Source: Streptomyces sp. HmicA12 (lineage in GTDB: Bacteria; Actinomycetota; Actinomycetes; Streptomycetales; Streptomycetaceae). From it: a stretch of DNA of 64,000 nt. Numbering within the stretch: position 1 is the stretch's first letter; each line of letters begins with the position of its first letter. The notes under the pieces were generated by a model, which saw only the letters and a program-made list of their open reading frames with translations, ran no database searches and had not been told where the DNA came from. Location: NCBI RefSeq assembly GCF_000373565.1, contig NZ_KB891808.1:62001-126000 (forward strand), written 5' to 3'. The position numbers were made by a program, and so were the translations under genes. Shown one piece after another: positions 1-8,223 of this stretch.

Positions 1-2
1 AG

Positions 3-620
3 ATCGCCGACGGCGTCTGGCCCGTCGGCGCCCGGCTGCCCGGCGAGACGACCCTCGCCAAGGAGCTCGGCGTCGGCCGCTCCACGGTCCGCGAGGCGCT
101 GCGCGCGCTCGCCGGAGCCGGGATGGTGCGGCCGCGGCAGGGCGCCGGCGTCTTCGTGACGGCGGCGCGCCCGGTCGAGGACTTCCCGGCCCGGCTGCGC
201 AGGGCGGCCGTCGCGGACGTCTACGAGGTCCGTACGTTGCTGGAGATCCAGGCGGCGCGGCTCGCGGCCGAGCGGCGCACGGACGAGGACGTCGCGGCGA
301 TGCGGGCGGCGCTGGAGGTGCGCAGGGCGGCCGCGGACGGCCCCGGTGACGCGTTCGTGGACGCCGACATCGCGCTGCACGCCACCGTCGTCGCCGCCGC
401 GCACAACCCCGTACTGGCCGATCTGTTCGCCGAGTTCGCGCCGGCGCTGCGGCAGGCCCTGATCGATCTGCTCGGCCTCGTCGACGTACCGCGGGCGGAG
501 CGCGACCACGGGGACGCCGCGCACGCGGACCTGGTGGAGGCGGTCGTGGCGGGCGACGCGGAGGCGGCCGGGCGGGTGGCGCGGGCCGAACTCGAATCGA
601 TGCAGGGGAAGTTGAGCTGA
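3..620 (+). CDS. GntR/FadR-family transcriptional regulator, 5' end missing
   Basis: The frame is already open at base 3, so the gene begins left of the window. The first ~50 visible residues are the C-terminal part of a GntR winged helix (pattern LPGETTLAKELGVGRSTVRE, then a wing GAGVFV). The rest is an all-helical FCD-type ligand-binding domain, with acidic and histidine residues (DADIALH near base 360) that in this family bind a metal or carboxylate ligand. FCD regulators usually repress catabolic genes until a small organic acid binds. The target is probably left of the window. The ATG at 123 is internal to the DNA-binding domain and is not the start. Confidence 0.85.
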   Translation: MADGVWPVGARLPGETTLAKELGVGRSTVREALRALAGAGMVRPRQGAGVFVTAARPVEDFPARLRRAAVADVYEVRTLLEIQAARLAAERRTDEDVAAMRAALEVRRAAADGPGDAFVDADIALHATVVAAAHNPVLADLFAEFAPALRQALIDLLGLVDVPRAERDHGDAAHADLVEAVVAGDAEAAGRVARAELESMQGKLS

Positions 621-643
621 AGTTCCAGGGGGCGGGGTGGTTG

Positions 644-1576
644 TCAGGCAGTCCTGCGGTACTGCCCCGGCGCCACCCCGAACTCCCGCTTGAACGCCTT
701 GGCGAACGCGAACTCCGAGGTGTAGCCCGTCCGTCCGGCCACCACGCGCAGCGGAGCGTTCTCCTTGCGCAGCAGCCGCCCGGCCGTCGTCATCCGCCAC
801 CACGTCAGATACGCGAGCGGCGGCATCCCCACCGCCGCCGCGAACCGCCGCGCGAACGCCGCCCGCGACAGACCGCCGAGCCCGGCGAGCTCCGCCACCG
901 TCCACGGGTGCGCCGGGTCGGCGTGCATCGCCGTCAGCGCGGCGGCCAACGGCGGTTCGGTCAGCGCGGCGGACCAGCCCGAGGGGTGCGAGCCGTCCCA
1001 CCCCTCGCCCCGCTCCAGCCACCAGGCCCGCAGGATGTACAGCAGCAGCGTGTCCAGGAGCGCCGAGACGATCGTGTCCGAACCGGGGCGGGGCGCGTCC
1101 AGCTCCGCGCCGAGCAGCTCGACCGCCGTACGCAGCGAGCGGTGGGCGCCCACCCGCGCGGGCAGGTGCACCACGTCCGGCAGTTCGCCGAGCAGCGGAT
1201 GGGCGCGGGCCCGGTCCAGGAGGTAGGCGCCGCACAGCATCACCGTGTCCGGCGCCGGGCCGACGGCGGGCCGGGGCGGGGGAGCGGGCCAGGTGCCGTC
1301 GGGGCGGATCCTGAACTCCTCCACGGGGACGCCGAGTTCACTCACCAGCGTGTGACCGCGGCCGTGCGCGAGGAACACCACGTCACCGGGTCCGAGGGCG
1401 AAGGACCGCGCCTCGTCGCCCTCCGGCAGCAGCCAGGCGGAACCGCGCAGCACCACATGGAACCCGGCGCCGTCGTGCGCGTCGAACCGGAAGCCCCACG
1501 GGGCGAACTTGTCGCGCAGCGCCGAGTGCGGGCGGCCCAGGCGCATGGCGGCGACGGCGTCGCTGAGTACGTCCAT
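644..1576 (-). CDS. AraC-family transcriptional regulator with cupin_6-type sensor
   Basis: 310 residues. Residues ~1-180 form a cupin-like AraC N-terminal domain (…GPGDVVFLAHGRGHTL…). The C-terminal ~100 residues hold the paired AraC helix-turn-helix, including WTVAELAGLGGLSRAAFARRF and a second motif near GYTSEFAFAKAFKREFG, which ends the protein in the usual way. The reading frame stays open far upstream but only as a shadow of the neighbouring gene; the start was placed at the ATG (1576) where the cupin domain begins. It is divergent from the quinone-reductase-like gene at 1682, with 105 bp between them, so that gene is the likeliest target. Confidence 0.85.
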   Translation of the reverse strand: MDVLSDAVAAMRLGRPHSALRDKFAPWGFRFDAHDGAGFHVVLRGSAWLLPEGDEARSFALGPGDVVFLAHGRGHTLVSELGVPVEEFRIRPDGTWPAPPPRPAVGPAPDTVMLCGAYLLDRARAHPLLGELPDVVHLPARVGAHRSLRTAVELLGAELDAPRPGSDTIVSALLDTLLLYILRAWWLERGEGWDGSHPSGWSAALTEPPLAAALTAMHADPAHPWTVAELAGLGGLSRAAFARRFAAAVGMPPLAYLTWWRMTTAGRLLRKENAPLRVVAGRTGYTSEFAFAKAFKREFGVAPGQYRRTA

Positions 1577-1681
1577 GGCGGCCACGGTAGCGCGCGACTC
1601 CCGCACCCATGAGACGTACGGACAGGAAAGGGAGACCGGCAGGCATGGTCCGTCTCGTGGCTGCCTCATAGCGTCGACGGC

Positions 1682-2686
1682 ATGACGAACACCGCACAGG
1701 CACCCGCCGCCCGCGCCGTCCTCTTCGACTCCCTCGGCGGCCCCGACGTCCTGCACATCGAGAACGTACAGCTGAAGGCCCCCGGACCCACCGAACTCCT
1801 CATCCGCGTCGAGGCGTTGGGCCTCAACCGCGCCGAAGCACTCTTCCGCGCGGGCGAGTACTACTACCTGCCGACGCTCCCCGGGTCGCGGCTCGGCTAC
1901 GAGGCGTCCGGCGTCGTCGAGGCGGCCGGCGCGGACGTCACCGGCTTCGCCCCCGGCGACCTCGTGATGACGGGACCCGGCATCGAGATGGGCACACAGG
2001 GCGTCTACGGCGACCGCGTCGTGCTGCCCGAGTCGGCCCTCGTGCCACGCCCCGCCGCCGTCGACGCGATCACCGGGGCCGCGGCCTGGCTCACGTACAC
2101 GACCGCGTACGGCGGACTGATCGAGACGGCCGGGATGCGCCCCGGCGACCACGTCCTGATCACCGGCGCCTCCAGCGGCGTCGGCACCGCCGCGATCCAG
2201 GTGGCCCGCCGCATCGGCGCGGTGCCGGTCGCGACGACCCGCGCCGCGTCCAAGAAGCAGGCGCTGCTCGACCTGGGGGCGGAGCACGTCATCGTGGCCG
2301 GTGCCGAGGACGTGGCGAAGGAGACCCGCCGGGTCACCGGCGGCGCGGGCGCCGACATCCTCTTCGACGCGATCGGCGGGCCCGAACTCCCGCACCACGC
2401 GGCCGCCTTGCGCACCCACGGCACGATCGTCGTCTACGGCTGGCTGAACGGACGGATCGGCTTCCCGATGAACTGGCCGCAGACCATCCACACCTACGCG
2501 AACATGGCCCTCACCACGACGCCCGACGGCTTCCGCCGCTCCACCGCCTTCCTGAACGCGGGGCTGCGCGACGGCGGCTTCCGCCCCCTGGTCGCCGAGG
2601 TCTTCGACGGCCTCGACCGCATCCAGGACGCCCACCGCCTCATGGAGTCCAACGCGCACACCGGAAAGATCGTCGTCACTCTTTGA
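1682..2686 (+). CDS. Zinc-type alcohol dehydrogenase / NADPH:quinone oxidoreductase family (MDR)
   Basis: 334 residues, the normal length for a medium-chain dehydrogenase/reductase. A GroES-like N-terminal half is followed at about residue 160 by the nucleotide-binding loop GASSGVGTAAIQVAR. No cluster of structural-zinc cysteines is visible, which favours the zinc-independent quinone oxidoreductase/enoyl reductase branch using NADPH. The substrate cannot be told from sequence. No clear ribosome-binding site precedes the ATG, so the message may have a very short leader or none. It is divergent from the AraC gene at 1576, which probably controls it. Confidence 0.85.
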   Translation: MTNTAQAPAARAVLFDSLGGPDVLHIENVQLKAPGPTELLIRVEALGLNRAEALFRAGEYYYLPTLPGSRLGYEASGVVEAAGADVTGFAPGDLVMTGPGIEMGTQGVYGDRVVLPESALVPRPAAVDAITGAAAWLTYTTAYGGLIETAGMRPGDHVLITGASSGVGTAAIQVARRIGAVPVATTRAASKKQALLDLGAEHVIVAGAEDVAKETRRVTGGAGADILFDAIGGPELPHHAAALRTHGTIVVYGWLNGRIGFPMNWPQTIHTYANMALTTTPDGFRRSTAFLNAGLRDGGFRPLVAEVFDGLDRIQDAHRLMESNAHTGKIVVTL

Positions 2687-2763
2687 GCGGCACCCAGGAA
2701 TAGCCCGCGCCCGGCCGAGGTTCGCACTCGATGCACATGCATGAATCTCCGGAAGGGCGAGAC

Positions 2764-3426
2764 ATGAAGATCGGCATCATCGGCGCGGGCAACATCGGTG
2801 GCAACCTCACCCGGCGCCTCACCGCCGTCGGCCACGACGTCCACGTCGCGAACTCGCGCGGCCCGCACACCCTCACCGCCCTCGCGGAGGAGACGGGGGC
2901 CACCCCCGCCACCATCGAGGACGCGGTCAGGGACGCACAGGTCGTGGTCGTGACCATCCCGCTGAAGGCGGTCCCGAACCTGCCCAAGGGCCTCCTGGGC
3001 ACGGCCGCGCCCGACGTCGCCGTCATCGACACCGGCAACTACTACCCGCAGCAGCGCGACGGGAAGATCGCCGGGATCGAGGACGAGGGCCTGACCGAGA
3101 GCCGCTGGACGGAGCGCCAGATCGGCCACGAGGTGGTGAAGGTCTTCAACGGCACGTACGCGGCCGACATCGTCGACAAGGCCCGCCCCGCCGGCGACCC
3201 GGCCCGCGTCGCCCTGCCGATCGCCGGCGACGACGCGGCGGCGAAGCAGACGGTCGCGGCGCTCCTCGACGAGATCGGCTTCGACGCCGTCGACGCGGGC
3301 GGCCAGGACGAGTCGTGGCGCCAGCAGCCCGGCACCCCGGTCTACGGCCTCGCCGCCGACGCCGCGGCTGTTCGCAAGGCGCTGGACGCGGCGTCCCCCG
3401 ACCGCACCGCGGAGTGGCGCGCCTGA
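2764..3426 (+). CDS. NADP oxidoreductase, coenzyme F420-dependent type (F420H2:NADP+ reductase-like)
   Basis: 220 residues from the ATG at 2764, which has GGAAGGG six bases upstream; an earlier in-frame ATG at 2731 has no such site. The protein opens with the Rossmann loop GIIGAGNIGGNL and continues with the NPDP-binding pattern NSRGP typical of the F420_oxidored family (FNO-like and related NADPH-binding proteins). The family moves hydride between NADP(H) and F420 or reduces small substrates; the exact donor cannot be assigned. It is co-directional with the dehydrogenase ending at 2686, 77 bp away, so the two may be co-transcribed. Confidence 0.75.
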   Translation: MKIGIIGAGNIGGNLTRRLTAVGHDVHVANSRGPHTLTALAEETGATPATIEDAVRDAQVVVVTIPLKAVPNLPKGLLGTAAPDVAVIDTGNYYPQQRDGKIAGIEDEGLTESRWTERQIGHEVVKVFNGTYAADIVDKARPAGDPARVALPIAGDDAAAKQTVAALLDEIGFDAVDAGGQDESWRQQPGTPVYGLAADAAAVRKALDAASPDRTAEWRA

Positions 3427-3448
3427 GGATCCGTACGCTCAACTCCCG

Positions 3449-4000
3449 TCAGGACGTGGCCCATTCGCGCAGCGCGCTCTCGCTCGCGAAATCGGCCACG
3501 TTCTTGTCGAGGGGCCGGTCCGTGTACTGGTGGATCGTCCAGTCGGCCTTGATGCGCGGCTTGCCGGCCGTCACGTAGTCGGCGATCCAGAGGCCGTCGC
3601 CGGCGTAGGACGTCGTATCCCGCGTCAGCCAGTAGTCGCGGTTGCAGTACAACAGGACCCGGTGATGCGGCCGCAGCCGCTTCACCTCCTTGATGAACCG
3701 GTCCTTCTCCGCGTTGCTCGCGTACGAGCCCTCCCCGGTCGTCTCCCAGTCCACCGCCAGCAGATCGCCCGCCTTCTCCGGCGCCTTGCTCAGGAAGTAC
3801 TCCGCCTGCGCCGTGATGTTCCCCGGCCACAGGAAGTGGTAGAAGCCCACGACGCAGCCGCCGTCGCGGGCCAGTCTCGTCTGCGCGGCCAGGCGCGGGT
3901 TCACGTACGAGCGGCCCTCCGTCGCCTTGATGAAGGCGAACGCCAGACCGTCCGTGTCGAACGTCGTCTGGTACGAGCTGACATCGATGCCGCGGATCAT
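3449..4000 (-). CDS. Glycoside hydrolase family 25 muramidase (lysozyme-like)
   Basis: 183 residues from the ATG at 4000, chosen because GGAGG lies six bases upstream; longer in-frame starts at 4042 and 4072 have weaker context. The fold is GH25: GIDVSSYQ at the N-terminus (Asp6), AFIKATEG, then the catalytic-type Asp84-Trp-Glu86, and a final WIADY/HQYTD region. GH25 enzymes cleave the beta-1,4 bond between MurNAc and GlcNAc in peptidoglycan. No signal peptide precedes the domain with this start, which is odd for a wall hydrolase; it may be exported non-classically or the longer N-terminus may matter. Confidence 0.8.
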   Translation of the reverse strand: MIRGIDVSSYQTTFDTDGLAFAFIKATEGRSYVNPRLAAQTRLARDGGCVVGFYHFLWPGNITAQAEYFLSKAPEKAGDLLAVDWETTGEGSYASNAEKDRFIKEVKRLRPHHRVLLYCNRDYWLTRDTTSYAGDGLWIADYVTAGKPRIKADWTIHQYTDRPLDKNVADFASESALREWATS

Positions 4001-4130
4001 GCGGGCCTCCAGGTCGGTGGGGCGACGAGGTCGAACGTTCATCGTCCCCGATCCCGAGCGTTCTGAGGTCACCTTTGCGGACAGCGGTCCGTCGCTGTGG
4101 TGAAAGCCCCGCGAAGCCGGCGGATTCCGC

Positions 4131-4166
4131 GAGGCCCGCGAGGCCCGCGAGGCCCGCGAGGCCCGC
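4131..4166 (+). repeat. Four tandem copies of a 9-bp repeat (GAGGCCCGC)
   Basis: Four perfect copies of GAGGCCCGC run at 4131-4139, 4140-4148, 4149-4157 and 4158-4166, directly before the AAGGAG ribosome-binding site of the gene at 4183. The unit is a multiple of three, so the number of copies can change without altering frame if translated, but no coding role is supported here. Confidence 0.9.
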
Positions 4167-4182
4167 GAAGAAGGAGATCGCC

Positions 4183-4527
4183 ATGTACGCGCTCTACGCT
4201 GCCGTCACCGCCCTCGCCGCTGCCGTCCACGGATCGGCGGCCCTCGCCAATTTCGTCGGGCACGCCTACCCGAAGGCCGAGGCCGACCGGCTGGGCGTGC
4301 CCCGCTCCTGGATGCCGCTGCTCGGGACGGCCCTCGCGGCGGGCGCGCTCGGGCTGCTCGCCGGGTTCGCGGTACCGGGCCTCGGGGTGGCCGCCGGGAC
4401 CGGGCTCGTCCTGTACTTCGTCGGGGCGCTCGGGGCCCATGTCCGGGCGGGCGACCGGCGCTACGGGCCGTGGGCGTTCTGCTTCGGGCTCGCCGTCCTC
4501 GCGCTCGCCCTGCGGATCGCGGTGTGA
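4183..4527 (+). CDS. Small DoxX-like membrane protein
   Basis: 114 residues with four predicted membrane helices (starting YALYAAVTALAAAVHG, then LLGTALAAGALGLLAGFAV, GVAAGTGLVLYFVGALGA and AFCFGLAVLALALRIAV). The pattern matches the small DoxX-like/DUF4267-type family of four-helix membrane proteins, whose biochemical role is unknown. The ATG at 4183 is preceded by AAGGAG; the upstream frame contains only the 9-bp repeat block and is unlikely to be translated. Confidence 0.65.
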   Translation: MYALYAAVTALAAAVHGSAALANFVGHAYPKAEADRLGVPRSWMPLLGTALAAGALGLLAGFAVPGLGVAAGTGLVLYFVGALGAHVRAGDRRYGPWAFCFGLAVLALALRIAV

Positions 4528-4652
4528 GCCCGAACAGTCTTGGAACACGCTTTACGTGGGCAGGTGCAACTGTGCCCACCAAGAACGGGGTCTGACACAG
4601 GGTCGGGCCCCGAACTTCGGAGGGCTCGGATCGAAGGAGAGTGGGGACGGTC

Positions 4653-5645
4653 GTGGGACGGCGCAAGGGCGGCGGTATAGGGATCGCGCTCGTGACGGTC
4701 GCGATGCTGGTGGGCGTGAGCGCCTGCAGCGGGAGCGGCAGTGATCAGGCGGGCGGGACGAGCGACGGGAAGGCGTCGGGGAAGCCGAGTGCGAGCGCCT
4801 CGCCCTCGCCGACCAAGCCCAAGGGCCCGCCGATGCTGCTCGAGACGATCATGCCGCAGTCCGGGACCAAGGTCGGCGTGGCCATGCCCATCTCGGTGGT
4901 GTTCACCGACCCGGTCGCCGCGAAGGCGCGCGCCTCCGTCGAGAAGCACATGAAGGTCAGCGCCTCGAATCCGGTGGAGGGCGCCTGGCACTGGTTCGGC
5001 GACAAGCGCGCCGACTGGCGGCCGAAGGAGTACTGGCCCTCGGGGACGAAGGTGAAGGTCGTCGCCGACATGGAGGGCGTGAGCAACGGCAACGGCCGTT
5101 ACGGCACGCACAGTTACACGCACGACTTCACCGTCGGCGACGACGTCCGCGCGGACGTCTCCGTGTCGGGTCACACCATGAAGGTCACCAAGAACGGGTC
5201 GACGCTGCGCACCCTGTCGATCAACGCGGGCAGCTCCGAGTACCCGACCTGGAACGGCACGATGGCCGTCATCGACAAGCAGAAGGAGGTCCACATGACC
5301 TCCTGCAGCGTCGGCATCAGCTGCGACAAGGGCAGCGCGAACTACTACGACCTGACGCTGCCCTGGGACGTCCACCTCACCCAGTCCGGCACGTACGTGC
5401 ACTACTCGACCGGCGACCCGAACCCGGGCAGCGGCAGCGCCCGCGGCTCGCACGGCTGCGTCCACCTGTCGATGTCCGACGCCAAGTGGTTCTACCAGCA
5501 GGTCAAGCAGGGCGACCCGGTGACCATCACCGGCTCGCCCCGCGCGAAGGCCCCGGCCGACAACGGCTACGCGGCCTTCAACCTGAGCTGGGACCAGTGG
5601 CTCCAGGGGAGCGGGTCGGGCGAGGGGACGACCGCGACCCTGTGA
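4653..5645 (+). CDS. L,D-transpeptidase lipoprotein (YkuD domain, Ig-like N-terminal domain)
   Basis: 330 residues from GTG 4653; GTG 4641 is also in frame but sits almost on top of the GGAGAG site. Residues 1-25 are a lipoprotein signal ending VGVSAC (Cys25 lipidated). A Ser/Lys/Pro-rich linker leads to an Ig-like domain (~55-150), then a YkuD catalytic domain (~165-295) with SHGCVHLS, His267 and nucleophile Cys269. Such enzymes make 3-3 cross-links in peptidoglycan outside the membrane and can resist beta-lactams. The stop codon abuts the displaced sdaA 3' fragment at 5646, so before the island inserted this gene was convergent and adjacent to sdaA. Confidence 0.93.
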   Translation: MGRRKGGGIGIALVTVAMLVGVSACSGSGSDQAGGTSDGKASGKPSASASPSPTKPKGPPMLLETIMPQSGTKVGVAMPISVVFTDPVAAKARASVEKHMKVSASNPVEGAWHWFGDKRADWRPKEYWPSGTKVKVVADMEGVSNGNGRYGTHSYTHDFTVGDDVRADVSVSGHTMKVTKNGSTLRTLSINAGSSEYPTWNGTMAVIDKQKEVHMTSCSVGISCDKGSANYYDLTLPWDVHLTQSGTYVHYSTGDPNPGSGSARGSHGCVHLSMSDAKWFYQQVKQGDPVTITGSPRAKAPADNGYAAFNLSWDQWLQGSGSGEGTTATL

Positions 5646-5710
5646 TCAGCACTCGATGATGTTGACGGCGAGCCCGCCCCTCGCCGTCTCCTTGTACTTC
5701 ACCGACATGT
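5646..5710 (-). pseudogene. Displaced sdaA 3' fragment (left border direct repeat, att-like)
   Basis: On the minus strand this segment encodes MSVKYKETARGGLAVNIIEC followed by TGA, exactly the last 20 residues of the intact SdaA whose gene ends at 10901. The two 65-bp copies share 59 bases; the four coding differences are all synonymous and the stop codons differ (TGA here, TAG there). The longest identical block is 21 bp (5649-5669). Similarity stops abruptly at 5710. This is the pattern left when an element integrates in the 3' end of a gene and supplies a replacement terminus. Confidence 0.85.
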
Positions 5711-6061
5711 GGGCCGCATTTGGCTAAGGGTGTGACCTGCGAGTTTGGCATAGGCAGGTCCGACTGGCGTCACGGCAGGGACTTTTCAGGGACGTTCATG
5801 CCGACAGTTGCCCACAACGATATCCGGAGTACGTGCCGGTGAGCGGGTTGGTGGGGCGCCGGTGGGTCTCCCACTACTGGTACGAACCGGTGATGGGAGT
5901 ACGTACTGCTACTTCCGGCATGCGAGGACCAACGCGAACGGTGGTGCACTGGCAGGTGTACACGTCGGCCCCTTATGTTTCACGGGCGTTCGGCCCACAG
6001 CACATGCCCCGTGCGCGCTAGTGTTGCGTGAGATTGTCGGCTGAGGCCAAGGGCAGGGTAC
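5711..6061. other. Left-end non-coding region of the island
   Basis: No convincing gene. Two overlapping short open frames here (5808-6044 and 5833-6021) lack ribosome-binding sites, family resemblance and Streptomyces codon bias. The region holds the left arm-type repeats (5776-5793) and presumably the promoter of the broken nucleosidase gene at 6062. Confidence 0.5.
5776..5793 (+). repeat. Left arm-type repeats: CAGGGAC twice, 11 bp apart
   Basis: CAGGGACTT starts at 5776 and CAGGGAC at 5787, an 11-bp period (about one helical turn), 66 bp inside the left sdaA fragment. The same word and spacing occur at the right end of the island. Confidence 0.7.
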
Positions 6062-7174
6062 GTGGAGCCGAGTGCAGACGTAGTAGTTCTCACCGCACTA
6101 CCAGTTGAGTTCCGGGCCGTGTCGCACTTGTTGCACGATCAGTCGACGCTCGTTCATCCGCAAGGCACGAGCCTCGTGAAGGGGAAGCTTCCCGGACTTG
6201 GGGGGACCGTTGCCGTCGCACGAATCGGAGCCGGCAATCTGACGTCTGCTGCCATTGCTGAGCGCGTCCGCCAGTGGCTGCGCCCGCAGGCGTTGCTGTT
6301 CGTCGGAGTTGCGGGTGGACTGAAGCCGGACGCCCGACTCGGAGACGTCGTGGTGTCGACGAAGGTTTACCACCTGCATCCGGGCAAGTAGGCACCCGAA
6401 GGCTTCCACGCCCGACCGGTGCCAGGCGCTGTGGCGCACAGGTTGGAGCAGGCGGCAGGAATCGCCTTGTGCTCGGAAAGCTGGCGCAAGTGGGTTCCTC
6501 GTGAGATGCGAGCGACCTGGCAGGAAGACGGTCCGCACGTTCACTTCCAGCCCATCATCGCTGGTGAGGTCGTCCTGAATTCTCCGGTCACTCCTCTGCG
6601 TGACCAGATCACGTTCCACTACGGTGACGCCCTGGCCATCGAGATGGAGTCTGCTGGCGTTGCCCGTGTCGCTGACCTGTCGGAGGACCTGCGGATCCTC
6701 ACCCTTCGAGGCATCAGCGACCACGCCGATGCCAACAAAAGCGAAGCCGATGCGTCGGGTTCGCAGCATCGGGCGTCCGCACACGCCGCCGCCGCGGCGG
6801 CCGCCGTCGCGTGTGAGTTGCTGCCGGAGACGGCTGGGTCCGGCGGATCGAGCCTCGCCGTACGCTCCACGGGAGCCATTGGCGAGGCGTCAGCAACGGA
6901 GGTCGAGTGGGTGAGGGCCCTGATGGCCTTCGACGACATAAGCAGAGGGGATTTCCGGCATAGCCTTCTCACCGACATGGGGCGCATACTCGGCCTGCCG
7001 CGTGCCTTTATGGCGACGGAATCATCGATGGCGCGTGATCATGTGCGGGAGATCGTCCGCCGGATGAACGCCTACCGGGATCCTCCTGCCGCACGCAGGG
7101 CTCTCTACGCCGCTCTTGAGCATGCTCGTCCCGACGACGGGGCTCTCGAAGGGCTGAGCCGGTTGATGTCATGA
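6062..7174 (+). pseudogene. MTA/SAH nucleosidase-like protein with C-terminal effector-associated domain, interrupted by an in-frame TAG
   Basis: Read through one stop, the frame gives 370 residues. GTG 6062 opens a phosphorylase-superfamily domain (VVVLTALPVEFRAV, then FVGVAGGLKPDARLGDVVV). TAG at 6389-6391 falls in a conserved stretch (HPGK*APEGF) where related proteins usually have Glu, so GAG to TAG is the simplest cause. The same frame then continues with the catalytic half: AIEMESAGVA and RGISDHAD. The last ~90 residues are a helical domain (WVRALMAFDDIS… MARDHVREI… AALEHARPD) repeated in the next gene. MNS domains fused to such domains occur in NTP-dependent conflict systems, where they would cleave nucleosides or nucleotides. 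The 109-residue stub alone lacks the catalytic residues. Confidence 0.75.
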
Positions 7175-8170
7175 TGAATGAGGTTTTCACCGTACAGGCC
7201 CCGCGTTTGTGCCGCGTACGTGCGGACAGCTCTCCCGACGAGGACTTCTTCCCGTTGGACGACGACGGATTCCTGGGCAGCGAGCACATTGTGGCGCCGC
7301 CTGGGTCCGAGGCGGCTGCGGGTCTGCTCGTTGCCCCCGGTGATGTCGCCCGTGAGGGGGCAACCGTGTTGCTGGGTGAGCCGGGTGCCGGAAAGACCTC
7401 GGTGTTCAAGTTACTGGTGCAAGGGCTACCGATGTGGGACGACCCCTTCGTCCCCGATGGGGCGGATCGTTGCGTGTGGGTCGACGGCCCCGATCTGACA
7501 GCCGCCACCTGGGACGAGGTCTTGGGGAGTCACCTCAGAGGGCTACCGAGCGTGGCAGTGGGCCAGGGGCCGTCGCCTGGCGGGAACCTGACGATGGTGA
7601 TCGACCAGGCCGACGAGAGCGAGATCTGTCGCCATCTTCCCTCCTACCTGAAGCGTTACCTGAAGAACAAAGACGTGCGTGGGCTCAGGCTGCTGCTCGC
7701 CTGCTCCGGAAGCGGTCGACCAGCTGAAGGCGCTGGCAGCCGATTTTCCCGCGCGCTTGAACCTGCGAGCCGCGCTGGTGTCGGCACGGGCCAACTGCCT
7801 TGCGGCGACGTGGACTCCAGTCGACCTTGATGAGGTCGTCGCCCTCCTGGCCGGGGGCGCCGCCTCGTCTGAGTCCATGCTCGTCGAAGCCCGACTCGTC
7901 GAAGTGCTGGAAGCCTTCCAGGACATGGGCAGCCATGAATTCCGTGTGGGGATCGTGCGGGACATGCAGCTGCTCATGAATGCGGACCGACTCCTGCCCA
8001 TCGCGGACCACAACATGGCGCGTGATCATCTGCGAGCGATTGCCGGATATGCCTACGGCGAGGGCGGCCAGGAGGCCCGGCTCGCCCTGCTCGCGGCACT
8101 GGAACACGCCCGTCCCGATGAGAAAGCTGTGGAACGCCTCAGGGATCTACTTGCGGTGCGCGAGAGCTGA
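7171..8170 (+). pseudogene. P-loop NTPase with TPR-like and effector-associated C-terminus, frameshifted and probably deleted internally
   Basis: The ATG at 7171 overlaps the previous stop as ATGA, so the pair was translationally coupled. The first frame has a Walker A GEPGAGKTS (near 7380) and a Walker B-like TMVIDQADES, then loses meaning after GLRLLLAC (about 7708) and stops at 7830. The +1-shifted frame from about 7710 to 8170 carries a TPR-like stretch (QLKALAADFPARLNLR) and a domain ending MARDHLRAI… AALEHARPD, matching the nucleosidase gene. Only ~25 residues separate Walker B from the break, far too few for a STAND or AAA core, so an internal deletion as well as a frameshift is likely. 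Confidence 0.7.
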
Positions 8171-8223
8171 TCGGCTTGAAATGCCGACCGGGGTGGAACG
8201 AATGGTGGCAACGGGGATGAGGA

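Noticed and set aside
644..2659. One 671-residue minus-strand open frame
   Set aside because: Only 644-1576 resembles a protein (AraC). The upstream part is the antisense shadow of the dehydrogenase at 1682-2686, a common artefact of high-GC DNA.
4131..4166. Short repeats as a CRISPR array
   Set aside because: Nine-bp units are directly adjacent with no spacers, and no cas genes are present.
5808..6044. Small open frames in the left end of the island
   Set aside because: No ribosome-binding site, no family pattern and no codon bias; two overlapping frames compete for the same bases.
6389..6391. TAG as programmed recoding (pyrrolysine or readthrough)
   Set aside because: No amber-decoding system or stimulatory structure is apparent, and the partner gene is also broken, so decay is simpler.
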